From Helicoverpa zea (Eukaryota > Arthropoda > Insecta > Lepidoptera > Noctuidae), in NCBI RefSeq assembly GCF_022581195.2, contig NC_061473.1, forward strand, positions 5,642,001 through 5,706,000: a stretch of 64,000 nt of DNA, read 5' to 3'. Positions 12,101-27,100 of the stretch are shown piece by piece; positions within the stretch are counted from its first letter, which is position 1, and each line of letters opens with the position of its first letter. The notes under the pieces were generated by a model. The model had not been told where the DNA came from and did not search any database. It saw nothing but the letters and a program-made list of their open reading frames with translations. A program made the position numbers and the translations under genes.

Positions 12101-15100
12101 CAAATATCGACCGAACCGGGAATCGAACCCGGGACCTCAGGTTCGGCGGTCCGGCATGATGACCATTGCGCCATCGAGGTCGTCAAAATATATATATGTA
12201 ATGCAAGCTACGTTATTCTTTAACTCTAAGATTTTTCGCACAGATCGTCAGTAAAAAAGGCTCATTTAGCCCATTATAAAGAACATTACCTATCTACGTT
12301 TAACAAGTGTAAGCGGTGTCATGATTGCTAAACTAGAAATAATACGAAGAAAGTCAGTTCAATCATCAACAATGATCATAAACACTATATCGAAATATGT
12401 ACTTGTAAAAGTCAGTCCACTACAATTTAGGCACGAGTTTAGATAATTGAAATTATTGCATTATTCGATTTAAGATGTACTTTTAAATTACGTATAAGAA
12501 CGATATTCCTATAATATTTATTAGTACCTCACTAATAATGTAATCCAGTTTTTATTCAAATATTCGTTATAAATTGCAGTAGGTATAATTCATAAGTATT
12601 ATATTGTCATTTGTAGAATTCTTTGATATCTATAGGGTATACGTACGACACACTAATTATGGTTATTATTTAGTTTATTTACTAGTTTCAATGTAGCTAA
12701 TAACATTTTAATGTTTATACGTCTGTCCAATGGAATCGGTTCAATGTCAACGCTGCCTGGTTGGAGTTTACGACCTAGTAAAACTGGCTAGGCAACCTAA
12801 ACCTATCAGTACTTACGTATAATAAATAGCGTATTGATAGCGATATTCATAAATATGTAACCAAGTCTATACGTTAGTCTAGTATTTAATATTGTTACAG
12901 CAACGTTGCGAACTTATTTCACTTCATATTGGAAGTTGTTGTCAAAAACTGCTTAAATAAATAATAACGTATACCAAACCAATTAATCCTAAATTAATAG
13001 GAACATCAGGAACACATTACTAAAACCTATTCACTACAGCACGGTTCGCGCAACAGTTGCTGTAACTCCGCCATATTGGACTCAAACAATTGAGTACAGC
13101 GCCATCTAGTTTTAAACCAAAGCAACTTTAGCGTTGAACTTAAATACAAAGGAAGAAGAAGATGCATTCGAGAGTGTAATGCCCACACCTTGATCCGCCA
13201 CAGTCGGAGAATTCCTCTTGTGTGTGAGAAGTGTCTGTTTCAATGTCTGACAGGTGTGGGTACAGACTAGCTGGCTGTTGTAAGACCGCTCCGTTAGTCT
13301 GTGGCTCCTTTTTGCTGTTGTTTACTTTTATTCTTTTTACGTCGTCTAATACTGATAGTACTACGGGCGAGTCTTGGGAACCTGGAACAAGATTTTTTCG
13401 TTTTATTAAGAGTTCTTTACAAACATATTTCAATCAAATAAAGGCCATTCAAATGGACAGATTTTTTAAATGGACTAGAGACACTGAAATATTTAGGGAA
13501 ATGCTGGCAATACTTACTTCGTCTTTTAACAGGCTGTGATCCAATAACTCTATCGTTTTCTTTCTCAATCTCCTTTTCCTTGTCATTCAACTCCTGTTCT
13601 ATCTTACTCTTCTCGTCGAACGTAACCTTGGGTATATTGGAGATGATTTCTGGTTTCTTATTGTTCTGGTTTAGGCTGGTTGTGCTGCCCATAAGAGGCG
13701 CCTTCTCAGAGGGGTCGTGTTCGCTGACGTCATCATCTGAGTCATTTGGACTCTCTGCTTTCTGTGTCTTCGGCTGGAATTGAGAAAGAGGTGGGTAAAA
13801 TTGTGTTACGACTTCTAAGTATCAACGGTATGTTGGAAATTAGGTTTTCATTTTAATACATTGAGTGGGTGAAATTGTTATAACAAAGATTATTGCTATC
13901 ATAAAGTTCGGATCAAATGAATTCTGAGGAAAATAAATCATTGTATGGTATGCAGGAAAATGCCAATAAGTATAAATGGGCCTGACAGAGTAGTACTAAG
14001 AAATCGAAGCTCAGTATTTCGCAATGTTTTATAAATGCACATATCATGGAAAGGAAACATAATATGTGTATCATTTAACCAATTTTGCTAACAGTAGAGG
14101 TAAATATTTTAAAGACTACGCAAATATTACTTTAAAAGTTATTCCAATGCGTCCGGAAATGTTGAAATCTTTGAAACCTAACTGTGTTGCCTTGATGAAT
14201 GATTCACTGTACAGTTTCGTGAACTTCAAACAGTCGTGATATTTGCATAAGGCTGAGGTTGAGGGAGCGTCATTTTATTACTTGTGGGCCGTTGTTTTAC
14301 ATTATTGATGTATGTGAAACGCAATAGAAACACGCAATTTCATAGAAACTTGTGCACAACGTACTAATACTTAGAAAACTTAAAGTATGCTGATTCGTGC
14401 TTATCAACAGTGTGCGAGAGGTGCAAGACTGAAGATTTATTCCAACGTATATAATCCTGAGACAAAATTGTACCCATATGAATTCCAAATGCAGTCCTGG
14501 TCCACAAACCAATAATATTAGCATACTAAACTACTATGTCCGGTACCAAGGACCACACCAATTTAGTACTTTACTACGCATTTGCATAGTTGGTAAACAA
14601 AAAACTATCTAATTTAAATTCTACACAAGATGCAGAGACAAAGAAGTTTGTAAAACTTTTTTTTGTGAAAAGCTGCAAACGCCGTTCGGTCTCTTGATCT
14701 TTTTTTAAATATTCAAAACGAAATCTGTTGAAAAACTTTATGGTCGATTTCTGTCATGTCATGATTGTATTAAAGATAAGGCTTAGACTTCAGACAAACC
14801 GCAAAGTCTATTGTAGTCTATTTATACTGTGCAATGACACTAAAATAGCTTCATTTGTAATAATATTTCTGATTCTGTTGAGGATTCATGGAAGATCCTA
14901 AAATGAATTTTCTTCCTTTGGAAGTAAAGACTAAACTTATCTTGGGCCTTCAAATACCTTTTTCGGTCTAGAACCCCGGTAACTTTTCAAACAATCCCGA
15001 ATTCAGGGTATCCGTTATTTTGTATTGGCAAATAGATAAGGTCCGCATATTCGTTATTACGTTTATATCTGTAATACTTATAAGGGCAAGATAGAAACAT

Positions 15101-18100
15101 CACAGTAACCGCGTAAGATAAGCAAGTTTCCTAATAGGGATTAACCACCTGTGAATAATGGTAACACGTTGCCTTTTAAATGAAATATGAATAGAAATCA
15201 AGGTGATTATTTTCTGTATAAATAAATACTAAACCATAACTGAAGGCTTCATACTGGCGGTCTCAAATACCCTAAGTTTGGTTCTCCTTAAGCTAGCTGT
15301 TTTCGTTTAGAATTTGATTACAAGCTTAAATAATGTCATGTCATGATTGATCACATACGGATTTGACATCAGGACCTTCATGATTTTGATACGAACTACC
15401 AACACATTATGATCCAAAGTTCATTTTCCCAACATACTCAAGCATTATGCATATCACCGTCTGCCGTATTTGAAACTTACAAAGCATAGTTCTTACAATG
15501 GATTTGTTCGAATGTTTTTGTACTACATACTACATTTTAACTTGCTTCCCATCCTTCGGTTACTTGTTAAAAGCTTCACTTAGTAGGTCTTGCGTCACAT
15601 TTTGCAATATGGCCTCTTTTGAGGATAAGGGCGTGTATGCATCGGCTGTATGGTGTAAAGCATGGCCAATTATCATGTATTGTGTGCTCAACTTTACACT
15701 TTCCTTGGTTTGGTTACGTCATATGTGTTTCGGCGTTTTCGTGTAAAATGAGTCTTTATTTGCCTAATTGTGGGTTTCTCTTTTTAGCATAGCTTTGGTG
15801 AGTTAGACCTATTTACGTGTATGATGTAAATTTTTATTGTACTTTATTAGGCTTGATCAGTGCATATAAATGAGCCTATTTTTGACGTTAGTAAAGTATT
15901 GTTCTTTTTATTTTGTGGAAAATTTAACTTTCTCAATAGTATTCAAAACTGCGTTTTATCAGACAAACTTATTAGAACCATAAGACATATTCTACTTCCC
16001 CCTAATTAACTCACATCACATTAGTCTAAAACAACCTAAGAGTACAGTTCTTAATTTCCTTTCTGGGTAGAGCAGGAGGAAATAGCTCAGGTTTGTTGCT
16101 CCCGACGGGAATAACTTGACTACCAGTCTGAAAGGAGTTGGAACGACGGCAGTGTTTTGTCACTACTTATATTTATGTGTGGTACAGTTACCGTGAAGGT
16201 GCAGTCAAAGTTATGATGTGACGTTTGAAGCTCGAGTTTGTGAGAAGTTGAGTCTTCGCTTTGAAATGAAGATTGTGAATATTGAGAGTAAGAGGTTCTT
16301 TGATCAGGTTATAACTATAGAATGCGTATCTATGAAGAATAGCGTTGGCATATGGTTATTAATTTGATGGGTACGTATGTGGAAAAAGTAACAACTAAGA
16401 ATAAGATTTTAAGAAACTGAAGTCTCAAACATCTGTAGACGAATGTCCTCTTCTGACTAAAGCTAAGCTCGGCAGATACCTATACCCAACTACATCTTAT
16501 TTCTACTAAAACGTCTTATTTTTTTTTTTATATCTTCCGTGAAAAGTACCAAAAAATATCTCACCTTATAATGGAATCTATTCTGTAGCATCTCCATTTC
16601 TTTTTCCCTTTCTTGCTTAAACTTATTTGCAATCGTCGATTCGCTGATTGTCTGTTCTTTACTGAACAATGCAGCGAGCTTCCCTTTAATACCTCCTCCT
16701 AACGAGCTCTGGCTTATATTGTCATCAGGAATATCGTCCTTAGAGTTCGTTCTAGAGCTGGCTAGAGAACTGTTCTTAGTTGGCGTCGTTTTCTGGGTCA
16801 ACGGCCTTTTGTCAGCTGAAAAAAAAGGAACGGGTGTAAATCCGAGGCCGTTTGTAACGTGTACTGGTGTATAGCCAACAATGAAGGGTTTTTTTTATGT
16901 TTGTGTGTGTGTTTGTAAGTACAATGTATGTATTGTGAAGCTGTGTAGCAAAAAGTTAGATACATCACGTTTCGTTCGATGCCGCGTGATCGATAAGTGT
17001 CGATTTTGTTAACAAGAATATTTTGTAACTCATGCCGACGTTTTATTAGATTTGTATTCATTTGCCTAGCCATTTTAAAACGACTTCCTAAATATGTAGA
17101 TAATGAAGAAAATGTCGTCAATTTAAAAAATAAATGTAGGTAATGCAACCACTTTTCCGCTGTCAATTCAATCTCAATTACGATTTACGGGTCAGATTAA
17201 ATAAAATGGTGAAAATAAAACTGTTACTTTACAGTCAACTGTCACTACAGAGGTTTAATTGTTCGGAATAACGAGCGAACCTTGGCGAAACATCTGTCGT
17301 CGATACGGGTCAAGCAAACCGATCAAGTTAACTGGTTAAAGGAATGTTATCTCAATTGATAATGTCTTTTGTTTTAATTAAACTGTGTTAGTTGCTTTAG
17401 ATACACAGGTGTTGAAATTGGAGTTGAAGTTTCCATTTAAACTGGAGTGTTGACAATAATTTGATGACTACATACATACATGTATATTTGTTTTACATTT
17501 CAGCACATTACAAGGAAATCTTATGACTAGGTTGTACTTGAATAAAAATTAGATCCTGTTAGGAGACGTATTTTGAGCTCACAAAACGTAATCCTTTTTA
17601 GGTGAAAAGCTTGAAAAAAGTCTTACACAACAAAATCTTTTACTAAGATTTTTCTCATTAACAACGTGAAAATGAGAAAGTGAATCGAACAATCAGTGAT
17701 CTAATTATTTTCCGCGCTAAAACAGACTAAAAATAATTAACTTTACTGGTTCTGATAGTTTGAATTTTAATGTTTCCTGAACTTAAATGATTAGCTGCGC
17801 TTTCTATGTCATTTATAAGGGCTTGGAGGAAATACTCAATTATAAATATTTCATTGTTTTTTAACTTTTTACGTAAATATGAACTTGACGATTGCAGCTA
17901 ATTATACAGTTAACATTGACATCGATAGATATTTTCCTTTTAGCTAGTACCTAAAATTGATGAAACGAAGGTTCTATCTAATTACACACAGGAGTATTGT
18001 GGATGCTTCTACCTTTCTTGGGCTTTCTAAGAATTTATAAGACTTTTTTTCCTTCTGTTTTGAAAAACTAGCTACTGTTATGACATTCAGAAAATTGACA

Positions 18101-21100
18101 AAAGTTATGTAGTGACTGTGGCACTTAGTTAAGGTAAAAAATAAATATTAAATCTTGTCGAAATAAACTTATGATAATACTATTTTTTGGGCTTACACTT
18201 AGTCTTAAGTTAGTGATGTTTCACATACATTTTTAAGTGCTAGATTTTATGCGACAAGTTTTTATTTTACGTGGTAGTGTCATCAAATCATTGAGGTCAA
18301 GAAAAACTTGTGGATGGACTGTACGTTACGGAACATTCACTGCAATGCTGTTATCTTAGAATTATTATAATGACGGAAACCGCGTAATGACTACTACATT
18401 GTTTTAGGTTTTTGTTATAAAAATAATGTAATCTTCGTAAGATTTTCGTATTTCACGTATTATTTGGGGAAATGAAAAACTAAATCCAATTAGGTAGGTA
18501 CCTATTAAATGGATAGCAAAATAAGGGGGAAAATCTACAGAAGAGAACTCTATAAGAAAAAATAATAAAAATATTATCTTTACCTCAATATCCAATTATT
18601 CAATTACAAAATCGATCAAAACACTATCGATTGGCAATTTTGTCACAAAACTCCAATGAAGTTGCGATCACACAAAAACAGTTCAAACAAGACCACAGAC
18701 CACAAATTCATGAAAAAAATCTCGAAAAAACAAAACTTATTTTTATTTTTTTTCTAAGTTCGATCTATCTATGCGCGAGCGCACGGCAGAATGGGCGACG
18801 CGGATCACCAACCGTTGGTCTACCACTACCCAGCCGAACTAGTGATGTGCGCTTCCGAATCCCACGTTCACAACAGAGGCACTCAACCTTTTGTTACTTA
18901 CAACCTTTTGATAGTTACAACCTTTTGATGCATTTTTACGCGTCACTGGTTCACTATCATTTGTTCGGCTCGGATGACCGATTGTCGTGTTAACGAGCTA
19001 TTTAATTTCGCTACAGAATTGTGATAGCGTGTCGTTTTCATTATAGAAACGATTAATTTTAACTGTGTCGCAAGATTAAATAGTCGGAGTTAGAAACAGC
19101 TGTTGTGTCTACATTTTTGTAATTCATTGTTGAAATTACCTATACCACTAAATACAAAAAAAAGCGTACGATACTTTCACGAAACCTTTGTAATAAAGGT
19201 CTAACAATAAATAAAAAATGCAAAGTGCACTGCGGTCAAAAGGGCCCATTTCCTTGTACACCATCTGTGGCGCCAAGGTTGTCAACTCCTGCCAGCCTTG
19301 CCCACCGGCTATTTACCGACGCTTCACTTAATTTCGGCAAACAGTAGCACTTTCGACAGCACTATTTGAGTTCTTTATTGTCACATCAAATTATCCGTCA
19401 GCGTTTTATTTTTTACTTATGAAAGAAACAATTTAGATGGCAAAAGAGTTAGTAAAGTAACTATACAGAAACATGTTCAATACCAACATGTAGTAATACA
19501 TATGAATATTATATTCTGTCCACGAGTTAAAATATCGACCATTTCTGACCCTAAGGATTGAGGACCAATTTATGCAGGAAAAATTATTTACACAGACAAA
19601 ATAAACCTGTCTGCACGCCCAAGGTTAAACACAGACCCCAACCGCAAACCAGGACATAAAATTATAAAAATACAGGTACCCTATATGAGTAATTCTTTTA
19701 AGAGAGTGTACCTGGTACAAAATTCTCAGTAAGCGGACAAGGAGTGGTATTTTGGCATACTCTGTGCCACACGAGAGCAACATTAGGATATAATGTGCGC
19801 ATTGCTTCTTAGTAATGTAAACCGGTCTCGAAGCTGCTTTTAATCTCGGGCAAAAACTTTTAGAAGTTCTTTTACCCTGAGTGCTTAAGCTCAAGTACCT
19901 TGTGATATAGCTTTAGCATCTACTTATAAATGCCATAAATGTATGACGCGACTAGGTGTAATGAAGTTCTCGCAGTTTTTAACCGAATTCCCAAAAACGA
20001 AAGAGGTTCATAATTCGCATAAGAATATTTTTTACCTGGTATCAAAATGCGGTATAAATTGCAGAACGTAATGCCTAACTTTTGTTTCAAATAACTCCAA
20101 CGTAACATAAATTACCAGGTCCAGGAATCTTGAACAATCAACATAGCTTTCCCACAAACTGTCGAGGGCTTATATTTCAACTCGCAAAACGCTTACGATG
20201 TTTTTGATATATGTAGGTATTTTCCGAATAACACAGTAGCATAATGACAATGGGCGTAACGGTAGCAGTTTCGGTAATAACACATCATTTGGTAACCGAA
20301 CCGCTAATGATCCGAACATTACTGTATGGCGTTTACGTAAACATATCATTGACATGTTTCCCGTGTAAGAAACCGAATTATAATACCGTTAGTGATTCGG
20401 GGAAAGTATTTTTTTTTCTGGTAATTTGAAGGAAAATGGAGTAGATCACGAAAGCCAAGTAACTTTTTGCAAAGACTTGCTAATAAAATTAGACCTACCA
20501 GTGGCATAGTTTGTTTTTATATGACATCATTTGACGCTTTTGGGTGCTCCCCACAATACTAACGTCGACATTATTTTGATTATCATTCCTAACTATTGCA
20601 ATCTTTACGACCAGTTATTTACCATTACTAAATTACGAATTCTTTGAAATAATCAATGAACTCAAAATTTTTGTTTACTGAACGGAGTGATCTCTTCCAC
20701 GCAGCACCTTCTTCAGAATCCAATGCAAAACAAATGAACAGTTAAATCCTGACATCTTGCTTACATACGTGCGTGCTAAGAGGCGCCCGCGCATTACATC
20801 CGTAATGATGACATAATAATAAGCAAGGCTACATCGAATACATTAGTTTTGTATTAACTTACACATCATGACTCATGAGACAAGCGGGCTATTTGATGAT
20901 GATGACCTTAAATTTTTTTGGCTTCAATAAACAATGATTTGTTGTTTTGAACCGAATTTTGTGGTTCAACAGAAGCTTTGTGCGAGAGCTAAATGAGTCT
21001 TTTGCGTTTAACGTATCTTGCTATCAGCGAATTTGATACAATCAGGCAAATATTCTTAAGATGACGATAAGGAGGTGAAGGGATCGAAAATTCTCTCACG

Positions 21101-24100
21101 TTTATACAGTACATGAGGAAAATTAAGTTTACGCATATCATATTTTTCGCAGACTTAAAAACCCAAGTTACTAATAAGTTCGACCAAGCAACACGCTTAG
21201 GTACTTATCCTACTTCAGTGGCATAAAAGAAACAGTGGGACATCTTGCAAATAAGCACTAGGAACAGATTTTCGCGTCACCACGACTTTCTCTCTGTCGC
21301 CACAGAATCGACGGATCGGCGCGGGCGCAGACCGGGGTCATTCAAGTGTTACCGACAGGGCTCACAACAGAGACGTAATTTTTGTTGAATATGAAGATTT
21401 TATTGAGGTTAAAATTATAATATGAATATTTCGAATTAGCTAAAGGTCTAAGGCAGTGGTTCTTAACCGGTGGTCCGCGGACCATTGGTGGTCCCTGGAG
21501 GCATTCCAAGTGGTCCGCGAAGCTTAGCTTTGACGACGTTGCTATACGTTATCTAACTTAATTTTTATCGACTTGTAATTGCGAGCGGGGGTTTTCGCAT
21601 GGACGTACATGTATCGGGTGTGTCGTACCTAGTCCCCCCATTCATGAAAATGTATGTTTGGGCTACATTTTACGTAATTTTGGTTTTGAGTCTTAAAAAA
21701 TAATTAAAATTTCACGCTCGCTTCGCTCGCGTATTCAGAAACCGTATGCTCTTACCTTTGCATTTGTCAACAAACAAAAAGTTAAGTACGTTTGGGCTAA
21801 ATTTTACGTAATATTTGGTTGAAGGCCGATAAAAATTTCGCGCTCGCTTCGCTCGCGTATTCAGAAACTATATACATATTTTGCCATTTGTCAATAAACA
21901 AAAAGTTAAGTACGTTTGGGCTAAATTTTACGTAATATTTGGTTTAAGTCCGATAAATTTTCGCGCTTGCTTCGCTCGCGTATTCAGAAACTATATGCCC
22001 TTATTTTTGCATTTGTCAACAAACAAAAAGTTAAGTACGTTTGGGCTACATTTTACGTAATATTTGGTTTAAGTCCGATAAATTTTCGCGCTCGCTTCGC
22101 TCGCGTATTCAGAAACTATATGCCCTTATTTTTGCATTTGTCAACAAATAAAAAGTTAAGTACGTTTGGGCTACATTTTACGTAATATTTGGTTTAAGTC
22201 CAATAAAAATTTCGCGGTCGCTTAGCTCGCGCATTGGAAACTAAATAGGCAAGTTTTTATTTAATTTTATTTGCACACAACTGCCGACATGCGTTTAGCT
22301 TTGAGTAGAACTGACCCAAAAATTCAGATATTTTTTTTGATACATAATAAAGAAATGAGTGCTAATTTAGGTAAACCGATGAGGTGGTCCCCGGCAAGAC
22401 AAACTTTAGTAAAGTGGTCCCTCATGTCAAAAAGGTTAAGAACCACTGGTCTAAGGTAAAACAACGATATACGTAAGAGATAAAATAAGGAGATACTATT
22501 TTATAGAGCAGGTAACTTAATATTTTTTTTAATATGTAGGTATTTTATTAGTCGCATTTTAAAATTGAAATAAGGTTTATTAAGGGAAAAAAATAAGGCG
22601 AATTAGATGACAACCCTATAAAATTCAGTCCGTTATTTCATAAGCCACAGCTCAATAGGCTATTGTCGATACAGCTTTATGCAATTGTCGGAACCACCAG
22701 ATCATGGGCAGTAAAAGTTTAAATAGCTAGTTGGAAACGCTTTTTCCAGCCATTTGGGATATAGGCTGGTTGGCGTAGAAATAAATAAAAAAGTAAAAAT
22801 AAGTGGAAATATATCTTAGTTTCTAGCTGCGTCCACCATCCGCAATACATAATTTCCAGGAATAATATTTTTTATCACTTTTTAGGCATTTCTCACCTGG
22901 ATGCCAAATATTACTAAAACCAGTCACCTAATTTAAGTTAAACGGTGGGAAACACATCGCAACCTCATAGAAACCATACGCCTACAAATTAAAATACTCT
23001 CAGGGCTAATCTCATACAGAAAACATTGTCTGTTGCAATCTTGCGCAAGCCACATGTAGCCAGTCAACAGTTCACGAACCACATATTTATTTACATAGTG
23101 ACCTCTTACATTCAAATGGGCTGTATGAATGACTCGTAATACGATTAATTGACGTAACGATTGATTTATTATTTCCCTATGAGAACTTATTCTGACTATT
23201 TTTAAGTCGATCATGAGTCTGGGCTTACTTTATCCTTATTCTCATTCATGGGAAAGTCTTTTGGGAATTCCCGCAGCACTAAGAAAGTGCACCATTACCT
23301 CCACGCATAGCTGTGTTCGCTATAATGCCAGGTCCACATTAGTGCCGTGAATCCCCGCGAATAGGCGTGAACGTGAATGTGGATGGCTTTCGCGGGGGTT
23401 TTAGAGTATTCAAGGCTGTACTTACCCAAATCATGTGGCATCATCACTCATGCCGTCTGTGGAGCACTAAATGTGGAGCCGGCATTTAACCGGACAGAAC
23501 CGCACGGAGTGACATAGTGCGTAGTGAAGTGTTACTAACATAGATTTAAGTTTTTTATATACTAACAATGTTTTGTATAATATATTATGTATGTTAGTCT
23601 TTAAGGTATGTATCTATGGGCCTATGCAGCCTGAAAATAAAGAGGTTTGATTGATTGATTGATTGATATTATGTCTCAAGTAAAATGAGGTTTGGTCGTC
23701 CTAATTCGTTTCTAGAAATAATATTTGGCTTTAAGTTACTACGTAAATCCTGGATAGAAAATCATCATTCTTCTCATGTCCATGTCATTTTCATTCTGCC
23801 TCATGAAACTTTCACATTCATTTCTTATTTCTGCAAGCGAAACATAGAAACATACAGCCCGTCACATAGAAAAGGGGGAGAGAAAGCCGTAGTAATAGCC
23901 AATATGAATTTACGAGCCAATGAAACGGCTTAACAGTAACTGTAATTAGACGTTTATTGTCTTTCAAATCGCTTGGGGCGATGCAATGACTGTCTCCGTT
24001 CATCGGCCTTCACCTCCAACCAGCACAGCTGTTAAAGAACTGTTGAATACACTAGGAGTAGGTTACCTACATCATTTACAACAATATTTTCAAACCATTT

Positions 24101-27100
24101 GATTAGTTCATCCGAGGTTTCTTTCGTGCACTATTCAAGTTTTTTACTCATATTTTTGACGATGGAGTGTTTACTGAACGGTTGCATTAATAAAGAAATG
24201 GGAGAATATCTAATCATATACCGAGATTTTAGTTTATTTTCTAAATCTGTATTTCCAAGATGCAGATACCAGTCAGAAATACGCAAACTGCGGTTAAAGC
24301 TGGCAACATTGCGGTCAAACGCAGGCTTCTTGCAAATCAAAGTAATGACAACTTCTAACTGTTGTCATCATAACCTATTTACAGATGTTATTGTAATATT
24401 ATTCTTGGTCACGTCTATTGGCACATACCTGATTTAATATCACCAATGATCTTTTTAATTTGATATTTTCTCTTTACAGTCGCAATTCTCGCGTACATGA
24501 CCTATGTTTAATAAGCTCAGGCTCCGAAAAGTAAGTAGACCAATCTGCGGGGAAGTAACTAGACCACTTATGGGATGACGTCGGATAGAAAAAACAACGC
24601 GCACCCCAAATAAAATTGTGATAAGGGTAGCAGGATAATTATAAAGAGAGGACGAAACACTATTGAGACCTGAAGCCTTACTGAGCCGACTGAAGTAAAC
24701 GTGTGATGAACACGTTAACTATAATGTACTCACTTAAGGTGCACAAAACAACGAACATTATATTAACTTGAACGAGCAATGAGCATAGCAACAAATCGTC
24801 TATCATTAAAAGCAAACTAGGTATATGATTAGACCACCACATGTTAATTATAACAAAGCAAAGGAAATTCTTCTCTATTGCACTGTCATTAAGGTCTTAA
24901 TCAGAATTTTATCATCTTCGACAATTTGTTGTTGTAGATAAATTATTCGTACAATTTGCATCCACGTGTGAAGTGTTTGTGTGATCAAAGTGTGTTAATA
25001 TTACTACAACATTTTATTTCAACGTTTTCAGTGGTAACATATTTACTGGAGTCAGTTAACTTTTGCATCTCAACATGGCATTATTCAACGCTACCAACGA
25101 TCATTGCTGGCTTCTTCACCACCAACAAAAGCAAAAAAAGTTTCTGAATATTATTTCCTTTTTAGCTAAATACCACCTCATTTCGAAGACTTGCTAATTA
25201 ATTGACCAGGTCATCGCAAAACATGGGTATTTAAATGTTGATTCGCTAACCGTGTGGCACAGTTGTTATACAAATATTGTATGCTAAAACCTATTACTGT
25301 TACCGTTACCAGTCCAGACGAAATGGCACTGCTAAATGTCCGGTGTTTTGAAAACTTTCGGATGGACGAGTCCATTTTTGGGTAGTCCTAATTTGTTCGA
25401 GATTTCTATGGAGAGAGAAAATCGAAAGTGGGTCGTAGAGAACACAAACAGTGTTTGTAACAATGATAAAGAAAGCTGGCTCAGAATTTCCAATTTGTTC
25501 CAGGTATTCTTTGCTACGTCGAAGTATGCAACATTTTTGTTCTCGTCACCGACTTATGCTATTTTATTAACTAACAGTTTACCTATCAACTGAACTGGTC
25601 TCGACCTGTCTGGAATCATGATTACCTGCAGAATTCACCGGGCAAAGGACGTTACTATTAGATAGTGATCTCATTTTCTTTGACCACAAAATAAAGCTGG
25701 CTAAAATACTAATAAATTCTACCACTTCCCATCATGCTGATAGCCTTTTACTGTGGTCCATGACTTGCATATTTTCAGATTACAGACAACATTTGAAATA
25801 CTGACTAAGACTATATAATCAATTCAGATTAATACTGTTTTGGTTAAGGATAATCGTAGGATATCCTTTAACTTTTTTGTTGTTGATTGATACTTCAATA
25901 ATTACTAATTATTCATTAAAAGCATTGTAAAGACCAGGTTTTCTGGGAAAACACCTGATCAATAGCGTGTGTTTTCCAGTTAATTTATTAACAAAACATA
26001 TGTCATTGTTTGCGTAGGTAGGCAGTACCTATGAATGAGTTGAAAGTGGAGGATATTTTCATTGTATGTTATTCATAAATTGCACTACATATTTCGCTGT
26101 ACCTAGGATATTTTATGGAAAAATTGTGACGCATCGTGCTCCACATTAAGTCATGTAGCAAAGTTAAACTGGTTTTGTGACGACCAATTTGTTTCGTAAG
26201 GTTTCCAAAAATTTCGATATCCTGTGATAGCTGTATGTATATTTTTACTATTAGTGAAACTTGTATAAATCAATAGAATATTTTACGTACGGAAAAATTA
26301 AGTATCACCTGCTTTGGACATACCTAAGTATTTTGCAGGTAAGTGGAAAATATTGTTGACCTTCGTGAACAGGAAGGCGAAAACGTGGCGCCCTAATTAA
26401 AATAATAATACTACAGCAATAAGGACATCCGTATAATTCCAGTTATCAAAAGCAACCCTTTGCATATTCCTACAAAATTATTATGCTGAACTTAAATGGC
26501 AACGCTGCAGGTGAAATGCATACTGTATAATTTTGTGTTATGTGCGTCGCTTTAATTACGCCTTAATGATAAGTTACTATGTACGCACAACAATGGTTAT
26601 TTTTCAGTTTAAGTTTTTATTTTCTGACGTAGGTAATCACAATGGCTATATCCTCAACGACGAGAACCCATGAGTGGACTCAATTTGATTTCCTTAAACT
26701 TAATACCACTCCAAAATTGATTAAATGAATACCACTTCAATTAGGTATAACAAATCTGAGCCTATTGAACATAATGTTCAAAACTAATTTTAACAATAGT
26801 ATTTAGAATAATACAAAAGCTTATTATTAATTTAGGGTTAATGTACTTCTAAGAATTCTCTAACAAAAAGCTTATACCAAACTCGATGCTCGCCTATCAC
26901 TTAGTCGATTATAGCTAATAATACACCTAGTTATCGAATCAAATCGATTTAAAAATGCGAACAAAAAATATCCAGACGTTTTGTATGAAGAACGATAGTT
27001 ACCGTTATATCCTCATATTATATGTACATTTGAAACAAACAACAGTAAGAATAAGATTTTAGTTATGCAGATTTACATTTGTCTAAAACTCTTTCGTTGA

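Larger units (their letters stand above)
5105..13188 (-). other. anillin intron 10 (8.1 kb), repeat-bearing
   Basis: Holds a foldback-family end (5393), a Helitron-like piece (6980), a MITE (8047), a 64-bp-arm foldback (8241), a TIR element with a small ORF (9991-11236) and a SINE (11928). The rest is AT-rich with no gene I can support. Confidence 0.7.

Noticed and set aside
12105..12184. Possible tRNA gene on the minus strand
   Set aside because: A and B boxes are present but no acceptor stem or anticodon arm folds, and the body recurs elsewhere without the head; it is a SINE.
15498..15746. 82-codon plus-strand ORF in intron 8
   Set aside because: Hydrophobic, no motif, no splice partners or repeat match; no support as a gene.
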